From Sphingopyxis sp. FD7 (GTDB taxonomy: Bacteria > Pseudomonadota > Alphaproteobacteria > Sphingomonadales > Sphingomonadaceae), in contig NZ_AP017898.1 in NCBI RefSeq assembly GCF_003609835.1, positions 372,001-436,000 on the forward strand: a DNA stretch of 64,000 nucleotides, given 5' to 3'. Under the pieces are notes generated by a model, which worked only from the letters and a program-made list of their open reading frames with translations, was not told the DNA's origin and did no database searches. This document shows, in pieces, positions 16,402 to 24,457 of the stretch (the first letter of the stretch is position 1; each line of letters starts with the position of its first letter). The translations under genes were made by a program, and so were the position numbers.

Positions 16402-17747
16402 GCGCCCTGCGGTCCCGGCAACAGCGCCAGCAGTTCCTCGACGGCCGCATCCACCGTATCGGCGCGGGTCGCGATATGATCGAGATAGATATAGGTGGTG
16501 GCGAGGCTCGCGTGGCCGAGAAGGCGTTGCACCTGTTGCAGCGGGTCGCCCAGGATCAGCCGATAGCTCTCCACCGGACCCGCCGGCAGCGCGGCCTCGC
16601 GCAGTCGCTGCTGGATCAGCAAGGCGAGCATATGGACCGCGAAGGTGTGGCGAAGCTGGTGCGGGCTGATCGACAGCGGAAAGCCGTGCTCCGCACACCG
16701 CTTGCAGGCGCGGGTGAAGATCACCTCCCACGAGTTGGGGCGGACAGGCTGCCCGACCTCTGTCAGCCATAGCGCCGCCGGCTCGCGGGGCGTTCCATCC
16801 TCGTCGCACAGGATAAGGCGGCATCGTTCCTCCGGGGTGCAGACGTCGCGCATGCGGTCGAAACCGGCGCGAGTGACAGGGATCGGTCGCTCGAATCTGG
16901 CCGCGCCGTCGCGCGCGGCGAACTTGGCCACGCCCGCAGTCCGCTCTACGGCGACATAGGCGGCGATCTGGCGAAGCAGACGGCGCGGGACCAGGATGCT
17001 GCGTCCACGGTCGCCCTTGGTGAGCGGCGGCGGCAGGCGCAGCCAAAGCTGCGCCGCCTGACCATCGTCGTGGTCGATGGCCGCGAGTTCATCGGCGAGC
17101 AGGCCCGACGCCTCTTCAAGACGCAGGCCAGTGGTAACGAGAAGATCGGCGAACAGCGCATTGCGCAGCCCGTTGCGATCGCGAGCGCCGGGGCGTTCCG
17201 TGCCGTCAGGGGCGAGACCCCGCAGGCCGACCTCGCGGAAAATGCGGTAGTCGTCCATCGTGACAAACCGCACGTCCGATCGTCTGGCCACGCGCTCATA
17301 GGCGTCGTTGCGCGCCGCGATCATGCCTCGACGGCCACCCTGCGCCGGTCGCCACACGGCGAGGCGGCTGAACGGCGCCTCGACGATCAGCCCCTGTTGC
17401 TCGCCCCAGCGGTAGAGACGATCGAGGCTGGCGACGGCCCTGTTCCAGCTTGCCGCCGTGATCCGGTGATCGGCCTCGTCGCGGCGTCGCTCACGATGAT
17501 AGGCGTCGACATCGTCGCGGGTCGCAGCCCACACCGTCTTGCCACAGGCATCGAGAAAGCGAAGCCAGACCGCGACATCATAGGCGTAGGCGCGAAGCGA
17601 GTGGCGGGAGCGGACCCCCGACAGCGGCAGGTCGAGAAAAAAGCGATCCAGATCGGGATCATAGAGCGCGTCGCCGTGCAGGATCAGCGGCACATGCGCA
17701 TCGAGGCCCTTGGCCTCACGCCGCTCGCAAACAGTAATGATCGACAC
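16398..17747 (-). CDS. Tyrosine recombinase, first of the trio
   Basis: The 449-residue protein is a standard catalytic tyrosine recombinase: N-terminal SAM-like domain (HSLRAYAYDVAVWLRFLDACG), box I with Arg in TTGLRLEEASGL, box II HQLRHTFAVHML and LLGHASLATTYIYLD with the Tyr nucleophile. I chose the GTG at 17747 (MSIITVCER), preceded by a G-rich ribosome site (GGGGGGAGGG); an ATG at 17795 is also in frame. It is first in the operon and closest to the right end of the element, which is normal for such trios. Confidence 0.85.
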   Translation of the reverse strand: MSIITVCERREAKGLDAHVPLILHGDALYDPDLDRFFLDLPLSGVRSRHSLRAYAYDVAVWLRFLDACGKTVWAATRDDVDAYHRERRRDEADHRITAASWNRAVASLDRLYRWGEQQGLIVEAPFSRLAVWRPAQGGRRGMIAARNDAYERVARRSDVRFVTMDDYRIFREVGLRGLAPDGTERPGARDRNGLRNALFADLLVTTGLRLEEASGLLADELAAIDHDDGQAAQLWLRLPPPLTKGDRGRSILVPRRLLRQIAAYVAVERTAGVAKFAARDGAARFERPIPVTRAGFDRMRDVCTPEERCRLILCDEDGTPREPAALWLTEVGQPVRPNSWEVIFTRACKRCAEHGFPLSISPHQLRHTFAVHMLALLIQQRLREAALPAGPVESYRLILGDPLQQVQRLLGHASLATTYIYLDHIATRADTVDAAVEELLALLPGPQGA

Positions 17748-17815
17748 CGGCGCAAAACCCTCCCCCCGGACCCCCCACCCGGAAGCTGACCTCACACCGA
17801 TGCGCCCTATGGCCC

Positions 17816-17879
17816 GGCAGTTATCAGGCTGGCCTTCGCCAGCTCTTGGGTCAGCGCTACGGCCAGCCTGATAACTGCC
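17816..17879. repeat. Perfect 19-bp inverted repeat near the right end of the recombinase element
   Basis: GGCAGTTATCAGGCTGGCC (17816-17834) and its exact reverse complement (17861-17879) are separated by 26 bp. An inner hairpin GCTGGC-CTTC-GCCAGC lies at 17828-17843. The repeat sits 63 bp from the element end and upstream of the first recombinase. It may be a recombinase or regulator binding site, or an RNA hairpin in the leader. Confidence 0.7.
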
Positions 17880-17903
17880 TACCGTGGGCGTCCATCGCCG
17901 ACC

Positions 17904-18713
17904 TTACTGCAATGTTGCGGGCGGCGCAGACTGTCCAGATAAGGCGACCAGTTCCTCGCGGGCGTAGTCCTTGCTGCCGAACGGGTTGAGAATCTTGCGG
18001 TCGAGGCGCGAGGCGTGGCCGGTCGAATGGGTCAGTTCGTGCAGCGCGGTGCGATAATAGTTGATCTGCTCGAAGAACGCGGGTTGCGGCGGAACCTGCA
18101 CATAATCATGCGCGGGTACATAGAAGGCACGGTTGCCGCCGATGCGGAAATCGACGCCCGATGCGGCAATAACCGCTTCGGCGACGGGCACGATCTGGCG
18201 TTCGGGGAGCGGCGCGGGGCCGGCGGCAAGGCCGGGGCGCAAGCCTTCGCATTGCGCGACGTTGAACACGGTGAAGCGTTTGAGGAAGGGCACGGCGCGG
18301 GCCTCGTCGCCGGTCAGGCGTGCGCGTTCCTTCTCGGCCTCGGGGGTGAAGCGGTCGGCATAGACAACGGTGGTCCCGCGCTCGCCCTTGCGGACGTTGC
18401 CGCCTGCTTCAAGGGCTTGGCGGAAGGTCAGCCACGATTGCGAAGGATAACCGCACTCGATAACCGCGCCCCAGAGAATGAGCACGTTGACGCCGCTGTA
18501 ATTGCGGCTGGTGAGCGCATTGCGCGGAAGGCCGGGGGCGGCGGAGAAGCCTTGACCATTGGGGCGGCCCCAAGGCTGGACCCAAGGAACGCGGCCCGCC
18601 TCAAGTTCGGCAACGATCCGGTTCGTCACCTCGTCGTAAAGATTGGCGCGCTCTGCCGGGGGCTGGCTCCTGCCAGCTTCTCCGCGCGCGCGATGCTTGC
18701 CGCTCTGGCGCAT
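17904..18713 (-). pseudogene. ArdC-like antirestriction gene, 5' part, truncated by the insertion
   Basis: The 269-residue product has the ArdC N-terminal domain (NLYDEVTNRIVAELEAGRVPWVQPW...RNYSGVNVLILW) and a metallopeptidase HELTH motif (ALHELTHSTGHASRL). Host sequence ends at EELVA (17943); the last 13 residues (LSGQSAPPATLQ and the junction) come from the inserted element. The missing 75 or so C-terminal residues are at 11188-11400. The start is ATG 18713 after GGAGGATAGCC. The protein keeps its zinc motif and might still fold, but it lacks the conserved C-terminal helices. Confidence 0.85.
17943..17948. repeat. Target direct repeat GGCGAC, right copy
   Basis: Second copy of the 6-bp repeat flanking the inserted element; see the copy at 11395-11400. 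It encodes the Val-Ala at which the ardC frame is broken. Confidence 0.85.
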
Positions 18714-19229
18714 GGCTATCCTCCTGCACCGCCCCAAAAACCCCAGGGCCTCCCCCGGAGCGGGGGTGGGCGGCGAACTGCGACCTGCCGGGCGCGGCCA
18801 GAAGGCGGTCCGCACCCGCAGGGCCGCAATGCAATGGAGGAGCCGAGCCCGAGCGCAGTCGAGGGCCGGCTTGCGGGACGCCGGGCCGGGCCCAGAAGGG
18901 AGCGCCGTCCACCCGTGCGACGAGGGGAAGGCCCAACGAAAAACGCCGCCGCGCCGGTCAGGCGCGGCGACGACAGGCCGGAGCAAGGCTCCGGCATCCC
19001 GCCAGTCCGATCATCACCTTTGGCCGGGACGCGCGAAGCGTGGCCCGGTGGAGCTTGGCGAACGGATGTGAGCCTAGCGGAATAGAGCGGCGGTCGCGCC
19101 GCAGGCGCGAGGCGCCCAAAAACCCGGATGCGTCAGGTCAGACCCTGCCGTCTTGACGCACTCTCGCCATGGTCGCCTTACGCGACGGTGACGCGGAGGC
19201 GAGCACTCGGCCGACTGACCCGCCGCGGA
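18714..19229. other. Intergenic stretch with hairpins
   Basis: About 515 bp between ardC and a membrane-protein gene. It holds a minus-strand terminator (18938-18969) and a perfect 8-bp hairpin GCCGGAGC-AAG-GCTCCGGC (18977-18995). It probably also includes the ardC promoter. No supportable gene was found. Confidence 0.5.
18938..18969 (-). terminator. Rho-independent terminator for the TraF/transglycosylase/membrane-protein operon
   Basis: On the minus strand CGCCGCGCC-TGACC-GGCGCGGCG is followed by a T-run (TTTTT). It lies downstream of the 19230-19685 gene and upstream of ardC, so it would separate the two transcription units. Confidence 0.6.
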
Positions 19230-19685
19230 TCAACCGTGCAGCGGGGATCCGTGCGAACCGGTGCGAGCGGTCATCGCGGGCAACAGGCTCATCATGGCGG
19301 CACTGGCGATGATGATCGCGCCGACCGCCGCGGCGATGCCGGTCGCGGTCGGCCGCGCGCCGCCGAGATGCATCAGGCCGGAGACGACGCTGTGGCCGGC
19401 GATCCCGGCGGGCACAGCGAAGAGAAAAGCGACCGCCCCGCGAACTGGAACCGGCAACCGTGACGCGATGAGCATGCGTCCGATCAGCAAGGCCGCGACG
19501 CCGACGACGAGGCCGAGAAGCAGGCCGAGCAACAGCCCCAGCTCGCCACCCGCCGCCCACAGAAAGGTGGCCGCACCCAGCCCGACCGGGAGCGCGAAGA
19601 CGGCGAGCCGGAACATCGCCCAGGCGAAGAGGACGATGCCGGTGGCGGAAAGGATCAGACCGAGCAGCATGACGACCAACTCCAT
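19230..19685 (-). CDS. Polytopic inner-membrane protein of the element
   Basis: The 151-residue protein is almost entirely hydrophobic: about four membrane helices (VVMLLGLILSATGIVLFAWA, FALPVGLGAATFLW, LLLGLLLGLVVGVAALLIG, GIAAAVGAIIIASAAMMSLL). It has no catalytic motif. It follows the lytic transglycosylase gene in the same direction and may be part of the conjugation apparatus or its regulation. I placed the start at ATG 19685 (MELVVMLLG). No named family recognised. Confidence 0.6.
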   Translation of the reverse strand: MELVVMLLGLILSATGIVLFAWAMFRLAVFALPVGLGAATFLWAAGGELGLLLGLLLGLVVGVAALLIGRMLIASRLPVPVRGAVAFLFAVPAGIAGHSVVSGLMHLGGARPTATGIAAAVGAIIIASAAMMSLLPAMTARTGSHGSPLHG

Positions 19686-19739
19686 AGCCTCGGAACATAG
19701 CAGAAACACGAATCCGCATGAAGCCCGGATCGGTGCTCA

Positions 19740-20381
19740 CTACGGACGGCCTGGCGCAGCCGTCTCGGGCGGCCCTGCGCGTAGCACGACGAACAGCGTG
19801 GCCGCGCCGGCTTCGCTCCGGCCGGCAGGGGGCCGGTCGCCGATCGCGAAGAAGATGGCATTGGCGGTACGCGGCGTTGCACTGGCGGCCGCGACAGCCG
19901 ACTGGGAATTGACGGGCACTCCGGCGACGCTCGCGAGATAGGCGCGGGTCTCGCCGGGCAGCGCGCGGCCGGTCCGCACGTGCTCGGCATAGCGTGCCGG
20001 TCCCGCATTATAGGCTGCGAACAGACCGGGATAGCCGAAGCGGTCATACATCAGGCGAAGATAGAGCGTCCCCGCCAATATGTTGTCGCGCGGGCTATGT
20101 GGATCGGACCCGAGCCCGAGCCGCGCGCGCATTTCGGACCAGGTGCCGGGCATGAGCTGCATCAGCCCCATCGCGCCGGCGTGGCTGGTGATCGGGCGAC
20201 CGTCCAGCATCGTGCGTCCGCCGCTCTCGGCGCGCATGACGCGCTCGATCCATTCTACCGGCACGCCGAAACGCGCCGAGGCTGCCTCGATATAAGGCCG
20301 CCAGTGAACGACCGACTGCGCGCCAGCCGGCGCCGCCGCTAGCAGCGCCAAGGCGGTGATGGCGACCCTCAGCCCAGCCAC
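19740..20381 (-). CDS. Lytic transglycosylase (conjugation-associated)
   Basis: This 213-residue protein starts with a signal peptide (VAGLRVAITALALLAAAPAGAQ) and has the Slt-type lysozyme-like fold: catalytic Glu in MRAESGG, then GAMGLMQLMPGTW, NILAGTLYLRLMYDRFG and AAYNAGP. It would cut peptidoglycan glycan strands to let the transfer apparatus through the wall. I chose the GTG at 20381 because it gives a clean signal peptide and overlaps the TraF stop by 13 bp. It works with the TraF-type peptidase directly upstream. Confidence 0.85.
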   Translation of the reverse strand: MAGLRVAITALALLAAAPAGAQSVVHWRPYIEAASARFGVPVEWIERVMRAESGGRTMLDGRPITSHAGAMGLMQLMPGTWSEMRARLGLGSDPHSPRDNILAGTLYLRLMYDRFGYPGLFAAYNAGPARYAEHVRTGRALPGETRAYLASVAGVPVNSQSAVAAASATPRTANAIFFAIGDRPPAGRSEAGAATLFVVLRAGPPETAAPGRP

Positions 20382-20899
20382 AACAGCCGCGCCTCGCCGA
20401 TGACGTCGCCGCGCGATGTCGGTCCGAAATAACGCCCGTCGAACGAATCCGGGCTGTCCATCAGGAGGAACAGCGCACCGGTTCTCAGTGTCACACATCC
20501 GCTCCACCGCGGCATCGGCCGCCCGCGGCCGTCAGCTTCGCGGCGATCAGTGACTGGGCGGCCATTTACGGAGATATCGCGACCACGGGCGCAAACGCGG
20601 TCGCCGGGCACGGCCGCGACGCGCTTCACCAAAGGGACGTTGATCGGAATGTAGCGCCGCTCGGCGGCGAGCCGGCGCCAGCGGTCGGGCACGCGGGCCA
20701 GCACCATGTCGCCAGCCGCGATGTCGTGACGGCCGCCAACGGCATAGAGGCCGATCGGCGCGCTGGCCGACACGTTCCAGACCAGCCGCGGCGTCGGGGG
20801 CAGCGCGATCGTCGCCGTCAGCGCGGCGACGCCAACACTGATCAGCACGGAGGCCCGAACCGGCAGACGGGAGGGTAACAGCCTAGCCATTTCCGCCAT
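20369..20899 (-). CDS. traF: TraF-type S26 signal peptidase of conjugation systems
   Basis: The 176-residue protein has an N-terminal membrane segment (VLISVGVAALTATIALP), the catalytic Ser46 in SASAPIGLY and Lys92 in LVKRVAAVPGD, and a C-terminal YFGPTSRGDVIGEA box. TraF peptidases mature the pilin of mating-pair systems by cutting and cyclising it. It overlaps the HTH gene upstream and the lytic transglycosylase downstream, as in many conjugative elements. MAEMARLLPS starts at 20899; a second ATG nine bases in is possible. Confidence 0.85.
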   Translation of the reverse strand: MAEMARLLPSRLPVRASVLISVGVAALTATIALPPTPRLVWNVSASAPIGLYAVGGRHDIAAGDMVLARVPDRWRRLAAERRYIPINVPLVKRVAAVPGDRVCARGRDISVNGRPVTDRREADGRGRPMPRWSGCVTLRTGALFLLMDSPDSFDGRYFGPTSRGDVIGEARLLWLG

Positions 20900-21191
20900 C
20901 CCGCATGTTCGCGCGCGACCAGGCCTCGATATCGTCGATATGGTAGCGCCAGACGGTGCCGTGTTTCCGGCAGCACGGACCGCGCCGCTCGCGGCGCATC
21001 TTCTTGAGCGTGTCCGCTGCGAGGCCGAGATGGAACGCGGCCTGCTTGGTTGTCAGGAACGGGCAATGTTCGCGTGCCCGCCGGGCGCGCTCCGCGGTCG
21101 AAGATACAGCTCCACCGTTCACAGCGGGCGGCGCCACCTCGGTCGGTGTTCGTGCGCCGCCGCCTGCTTTGTCGTTCGGATCGTGTGTCAT
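20883..21191 (-). CDS. Helix-turn-helix (MerR/AlpA-like) DNA-binding protein
   Basis: A 102-residue protein with an HTH of the excisionase/HTH_17 type: FLTTKQAAFHLGLAADTLKKMRRERRGPCCRKHGTVWRYHIDDIEAW. The N-terminus is flexible and Pro/Ala-rich. It is first in the TraF/transglycosylase operon and likely regulates it or element excision. The usual 60-70-residue core is present, so the long N-terminal tail may be variable. Confidence 0.75.
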   Translation of the reverse strand: MTHDPNDKAGGGARTPTEVAPPAVNGGAVSSTAERARRAREHCPFLTTKQAAFHLGLAADTLKKMRRERRGPCCRKHGTVWRYHIDDIEAWSRANMRDGGNG

Positions 21192-21221
21192 GGATGCAGC
21201 GTCTAGTCCGACGAACCCGCG

Positions 21222-22103
21222 TTACCCGCCGATCAGGCCCGCACGCGCCGCTTCCTGATCCGCGACGTAGGCGTCCAACATGTCCGCCTGACCGGGAAGC
21301 AGCGCGTCGATCGCCGGGAGGCCGTCAATATCGTCGCGGTAAAGCAGCACCGATGGGCACTGGCCTTCGACATTACCGAGATTGGGGCGATGCTGGGCAT
21401 AGCCGATGAGCGCGGCCAGATCGGGATCGAACGCTCGAGCGATGGCGGGCGGGTAGACGAGATACTGATTCTCGAACGTCCGCAGCCATCCGAGGCAATA
21501 GGAGGTGATGACCGCGCGGCGCACATGATCGGACTGGTTAGCGCCGGCACCATGCAGGATCGATCCGAGGAACAGCAGCGCGGAGCCGGGTGGCATTTCG
21601 GCGGCGACCGGACGTGCATCGCCCGGTTGCGATGCCGCATCGTGATGGCTGCCCGGCCAGACCAGCGTCGCGCCACTCTCCAGCGTGAACGGATCGATCG
21701 GCCAGATGACGTTGATCTGATAGTGCATCCCGGTCTTGACGCCGCCCCAGAGATCCTGGTCGCGGTGCGGCACCTGCGCGAGCGCGCCGGGATGGATTTC
21801 GATCGCCTGGGTGAGGTTGAGAACGATACGATCGCACCATTCCCCGAGCACCGTTTCGGCGATACCGCAGATGATCGGGTGCAGCACAAGGCCGGCGATA
21901 TGCCGTGAACGCCGCAACAACGCGCCAAAGCGCTTGGTGCGGGCTCCGTAGAATCCGCCTTCGCAAAAGGGCGTGGCGACGAAGCGCGGTGCGAGTTCGG
22001 CTTCGAGCGCGGTGATTAGCTCGGTCGGCACGGCGTTATCGACAATGACATAACCGTCGGCGAGCAGCATCGCGGCTAGGCGGGCGGGGTCGTGCATCGC
22101 CAT
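21222..22103 (-). CDS. Phytanoyl-CoA dioxygenase (PhyH) family protein of a quorum-sensing locus
   Basis: The 293-residue protein has the Fe(II)/2-oxoglutarate facial triad of PhyH enzymes: HxD in VPHRDQDLW and the distal His in GSILHGAGANQSD, with Arg in RRAVITSYCLG for 2-oxoglutarate. It follows luxI directly (5 bp). The luxR-luxI-phyH order is a known sphingomonad pattern, though the substrate of the dioxygenase is not known to me. It might modify or make a signal-related molecule. The start is ATG 22103 (MAMHDPARL). Confidence 0.85.
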   Translation of the reverse strand: MAMHDPARLAAMLLADGYVIVDNAVPTELITALEAELAPRFVATPFCEGGFYGARTKRFGALLRRSRHIAGLVLHPIICGIAETVLGEWCDRIVLNLTQAIEIHPGALAQVPHRDQDLWGGVKTGMHYQINVIWPIDPFTLESGATLVWPGSHHDAASQPGDARPVAAEMPPGSALLFLGSILHGAGANQSDHVRRAVITSYCLGWLRTFENQYLVYPPAIARAFDPDLAALIGYAQHRPNLGNVEGQCPSVLLYRDDIDGLPAIDALLPGQADMLDAYVADQEAARAGLIGG

Positions 22104-22108
22104 TCCCT

Positions 22109-22723
22109 TCACGCGGCTCTTGCCGCCGCATCGGGAGTGATCGCACCCGGCACATAGATGCCGTTCGACGCCAGCAGCGCAGGCGTACCGGCGCAGATCT
22201 CGATGCGGAACGCTCCAAGGAACGCGCCATCGATGCGGCGCGCGGGGCCGAGCGGCGCTGCGCGCCAGCCCATCGCCAAAACCTCCTCGCGAAAAGCAGC
22301 GGTCACGACGCCGGTTAGCATGGTGATTCCGCTGCCGAGCGCATGATCGACCATCGCCGAGATGAGCCGGTTGCGGACACGCAGGCGTCCGGGGGCGCCC
22401 AATCGTTGCGGCAGGCAAAGTCGCGTAATCTCGCGAACCTGCTCCCCCCGGGGCGCATCGCACTCGCAGAGCGACGCGAAACGATCGGCGAGCAGATGCG
22501 CGCCCTCTGTCGATAGCAGCCGCATCGACCCCTGGTGAATGCAGCCATCGTCGGTGGCGATCAGATAGACCGCCTTGTCGCCGTCATAGCTGTCGATTTC
22601 ATAGCGGCCGCCGACGACCGGAACATCCCAGCCCAGCAGATCGACGAACAGGGTCTTGCGGTCCTCGAACATCGAGGCGGCGCGCGCATCGGTAAGCGAG
22701 CACCCTTGGACAATATGGATCAT
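22109..22723 (-). CDS. luxI: Acyl-homoserine-lactone synthase, LuxI family
   Basis: The 204-residue protein keeps all the key LuxI-family residues at the usual spacing: Arg22, Phe26, Trp32, Asp44, Asp47, Arg68 (SMRLLST), Phe82, Glu98 and Arg101 (EITR). It makes an acyl-homoserine lactone from SAM and an acyl donor; chain length cannot be read from sequence. It follows luxR on the same strand. The start region contains a 17-bp palindrome overlapping the ribosome site (22735-22751), a candidate LuxR operator. It probably lies within the mobile element, so the signal circuit may move with it. Confidence 0.9.
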   Translation of the reverse strand: MIHIVQGCSLTDARAASMFEDRKTLFVDLLGWDVPVVGGRYEIDSYDGDKAVYLIATDDGCIHQGSMRLLSTEGAHLLADRFASLCECDAPRGEQVREITRLCLPQRLGAPGRLRVRNRLISAMVDHALGSGITMLTGVVTAAFREEVLAMGWRAAPLGPARRIDGAFLGAFRIEICAGTPALLASNGIYVPGAITPDAAARAA

Positions 22724-22734
22724 AGCAGTAGCTC

Positions 22735-22751
22735 CCGTTCAACGTGAACGG
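22735..22751 (-). promoter_or_regulatory. 17-bp palindrome at the luxI ribosome site, candidate lux box
   Basis: Minus-strand CCGTTCACGTTGAACGG is a perfect inverted repeat (7-bp arms, 3-bp centre), 12-28 bases upstream of the luxI ATG. LuxR boxes are dyads of this kind of length, but normally lie near -40. Here it overlaps the ribosome site, so it could also act as an RNA hairpin. Confidence 0.45.
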
Positions 22752-22815
22752 TCGCAAAAGGAGCAGAGATGCGGAGTTCAAACAGTCGTCAATATTGAGG
22801 ATGCGGCGATCCTAC

Positions 22816-23562
22816 TCAGAAGCGCGGGACGATCTCCTCGATGCAGACGATCCCGCAGGCGAGCGCGATCGCCGGGAGCTGCGCGCGGGAATAGATGCCG
22901 AAATGCTCGCGCAGGTCGCGCATGTAGGTGCGCACGGTCGTTGGCGCGATGTGCATCATGATCCCGATCTCGACGTCGCTCTTGCCCATCGCCGCCAAGC
23001 GAAAGCATTCGAGCCGCTTTGGGCTGAGATGGGGCAATTCCAGGCGGCGCGCCGGAAAGCCGTGCAAGCGCCGCGCCTCGGTAAAAGCCTCGCTCGCCAT
23101 CAGCGTCGCGATCCGGCAGATATGCGATGGCGGCAATTGCCCGTCGCGCGTTGCGAACGTACAGCATCCGGGCGGCTCGCCGGCGACGCCAATCGGAACG
23201 GTGAGGCCGTTGCGCAGGCCATGACGCGCGGCTTCGCGCACGATGCGCGCCTGCCGCCGCGTGAAGCCGCCCAGCAGTCGCTCCATTTCGTGCCAGCCGA
23301 ACGCCCGGCTTGTCGAGCGCGCCGCGAGCAAGGCGGGATCGTCGCGGTAATAGCCTTCGGCGACGAAAACGTCGCCCCAGCTCTGGAAATTGTCCATGCG
23401 GAAATATCGCCCACCGGGCTGAAAGAAGGCCATGCTCTGGACGATCGCGAGCCATGGGAGGCCGAGCTGGCGTGCGGCGGCCTCGCTGCAACTGAACAGC
23501 TCGCGATCACTGTTCGCGCGCCTGGCCTGCTTAATATAGGCATCGAGGTCGCGAAACGGCAC
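22816..23562 (-). CDS. luxR: LuxR-family AHL-responsive transcription factor
   Basis: The 248-residue protein has an autoinducer-binding domain with the conserved Trp62, Tyr72, Asp75-Pro76 and Trp90, and a C-terminal LuxR HTH (LSPKRLECFRLAAMGKSDVEIG...TTVRTYMRDLREHFGI, residues 179-225). The layout is LuxR then LuxI then phyH, all on one strand. The start is GTG 23562, after AAGGAG. It probably activates luxI/phyH. An XRE regulator lies 87 bp upstream in the same direction and may control it. Confidence 0.9.
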   Translation of the reverse strand: MPFRDLDAYIKQARRANSDRELFSCSEAAARQLGLPWLAIVQSMAFFQPGGRYFRMDNFQSWGDVFVAEGYYRDDPALLAARSTSRAFGWHEMERLLGGFTRRQARIVREAARHGLRNGLTVPIGVAGEPPGCCTFATRDGQLPPSHICRIATLMASEAFTEARRLHGFPARRLELPHLSPKRLECFRLAAMGKSDVEIGIMMHIAPTTVRTYMRDLREHFGIYSRAQLPAIALACGIVCIEEIVPRF

Positions 23563-23648
23563 CGAGGGGCACTCCTTTCGACGCGCGCGTTGCGGGCGCG
23601 TCTATCGGGCGCGTGGTTCCAGCCCACGCGCGTGCAGCCCCCGATGAT

Positions 23649-23975
23649 TTACTTGGTCTTGCTCGGCCGCCCCGTCGGCTTGTGCGGATGGCGCCGGAGC
23701 GTCACCGCCGGGCGCGCCAGTATCGCGCCGATTTCCAGTTCGTCGTCCGAAACGATCGAGATCGATATCCGGCCGGACAAGAGATAGACGGCATTGACGC
23801 CGAGTGCCTTCGCGAGCCGCTCCATTGCTTTCAGCGTCGGGCTCGACCGGCCATTTTCGATCGCACTCAGATAAGAGCTGCTCGTGCCCGCATCATGGGC
23901 GAGCGCTTCTTGCGTGATGCGCATCGCAAGCCGCAATTTCCTGAGATTCAAACTGAAGGACTTCGACGCATCCAT
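23649..23975 (-). CDS. XRE-family helix-turn-helix regulator
   Basis: This 108-residue protein is a lambda-Cro/C1-type HTH domain (residues 8-66: LRKLRLAMRITQEALAHDAG, SSYLSAIENGRSSPTLKAMERL) plus a short tail ending in GRPSKTK. Small XRE regulators of this kind occur next to luxR in sphingomonads. It could gate the quorum-sensing set. It has its own AT-rich upstream region (about 24005-24070), a probable promoter. Confidence 0.8.
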   Translation of the reverse strand: MDASKSFSLNLRKLRLAMRITQEALAHDAGTSSSYLSAIENGRSSPTLKAMERLAKALGVNAVYLLSGRISISIVSDDELEIGAILARPAVTLRRHPHKPTGRPSKTK

Positions 23976-24457
23976 AAGGGCGTAAGTTCACGCCCTGCGA
24001 CCATTACTCCACACTGGATACAGGTTGGAGTTATTATCTATATTATTACGTTTTTACAAATATTTAAATGAGATTCCCGAACAACGCGCACTCAACTCTG
24101 ATGCGGATTCTCAGGCGCGCCAAAAGACCGCATTCGGACGGTCGAATCGGTCGATGACCGAAGCCCTCACGCCAGGACATTGGCCGTGGCCGCCGCAGTG
24201 GAAATCCCATCGGCGTCGTCACATCCGGGGCGAGCATTGATTTCAAGCGCCGAGCGAATCACGATGCGAACAACGTCCCGTGGACACGTCCGCAATCGCC
24301 GTTCCGGCGTGGCGTACAGGAATCATCGGATAGTTTGACGTGCCTGTGTGTCGTTGTCTCCTTTGATTTGAATGCAGCGAAGCGGAGCGTCGCATTGGTT
24401 CATAGTTATGAAATCACCGTTCGTGTCGGGCCGCTGGCCGCCCACCATGCCAACCGA
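23976..24457. other. AT-rich intergenic stretch, promoter of the XRE gene, no gene seen
   Basis: About 480 bp. The part around 24005-24070 is strikingly AT-rich compared with the surroundings, consistent with a promoter region reading toward the XRE gene. Frames in the remainder are short and lack ribosome sites. The boundary to the CoA-transferase cargo may lie here. Confidence 0.45.

Larger units (their letters stand above)
11401..17942. mobile_element. 6.5-kb element with three tyrosine recombinases and an ardC passenger, inserted in ardC
   Basis: The ends are defined by the interrupted ardC frame and the flanking GGCGAC repeats. Imperfect terminal inverted repeats are visible: ATATCCTGACAGTC at 11401-11414, against TTATCTGGACAGTC read inward from 17942 (11 of 14 identical). 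Contents on the minus strand are three tyrosine recombinases with ATGA overlaps (17747 to 12410), then an ardC-like gene. The three-recombinase layout is known from Tn554 and RIT (recombinase-in-trio) elements, but these proteins are longer than the usual RIT set. A 19-bp inverted repeat lies near the right end. Confidence 0.85.
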
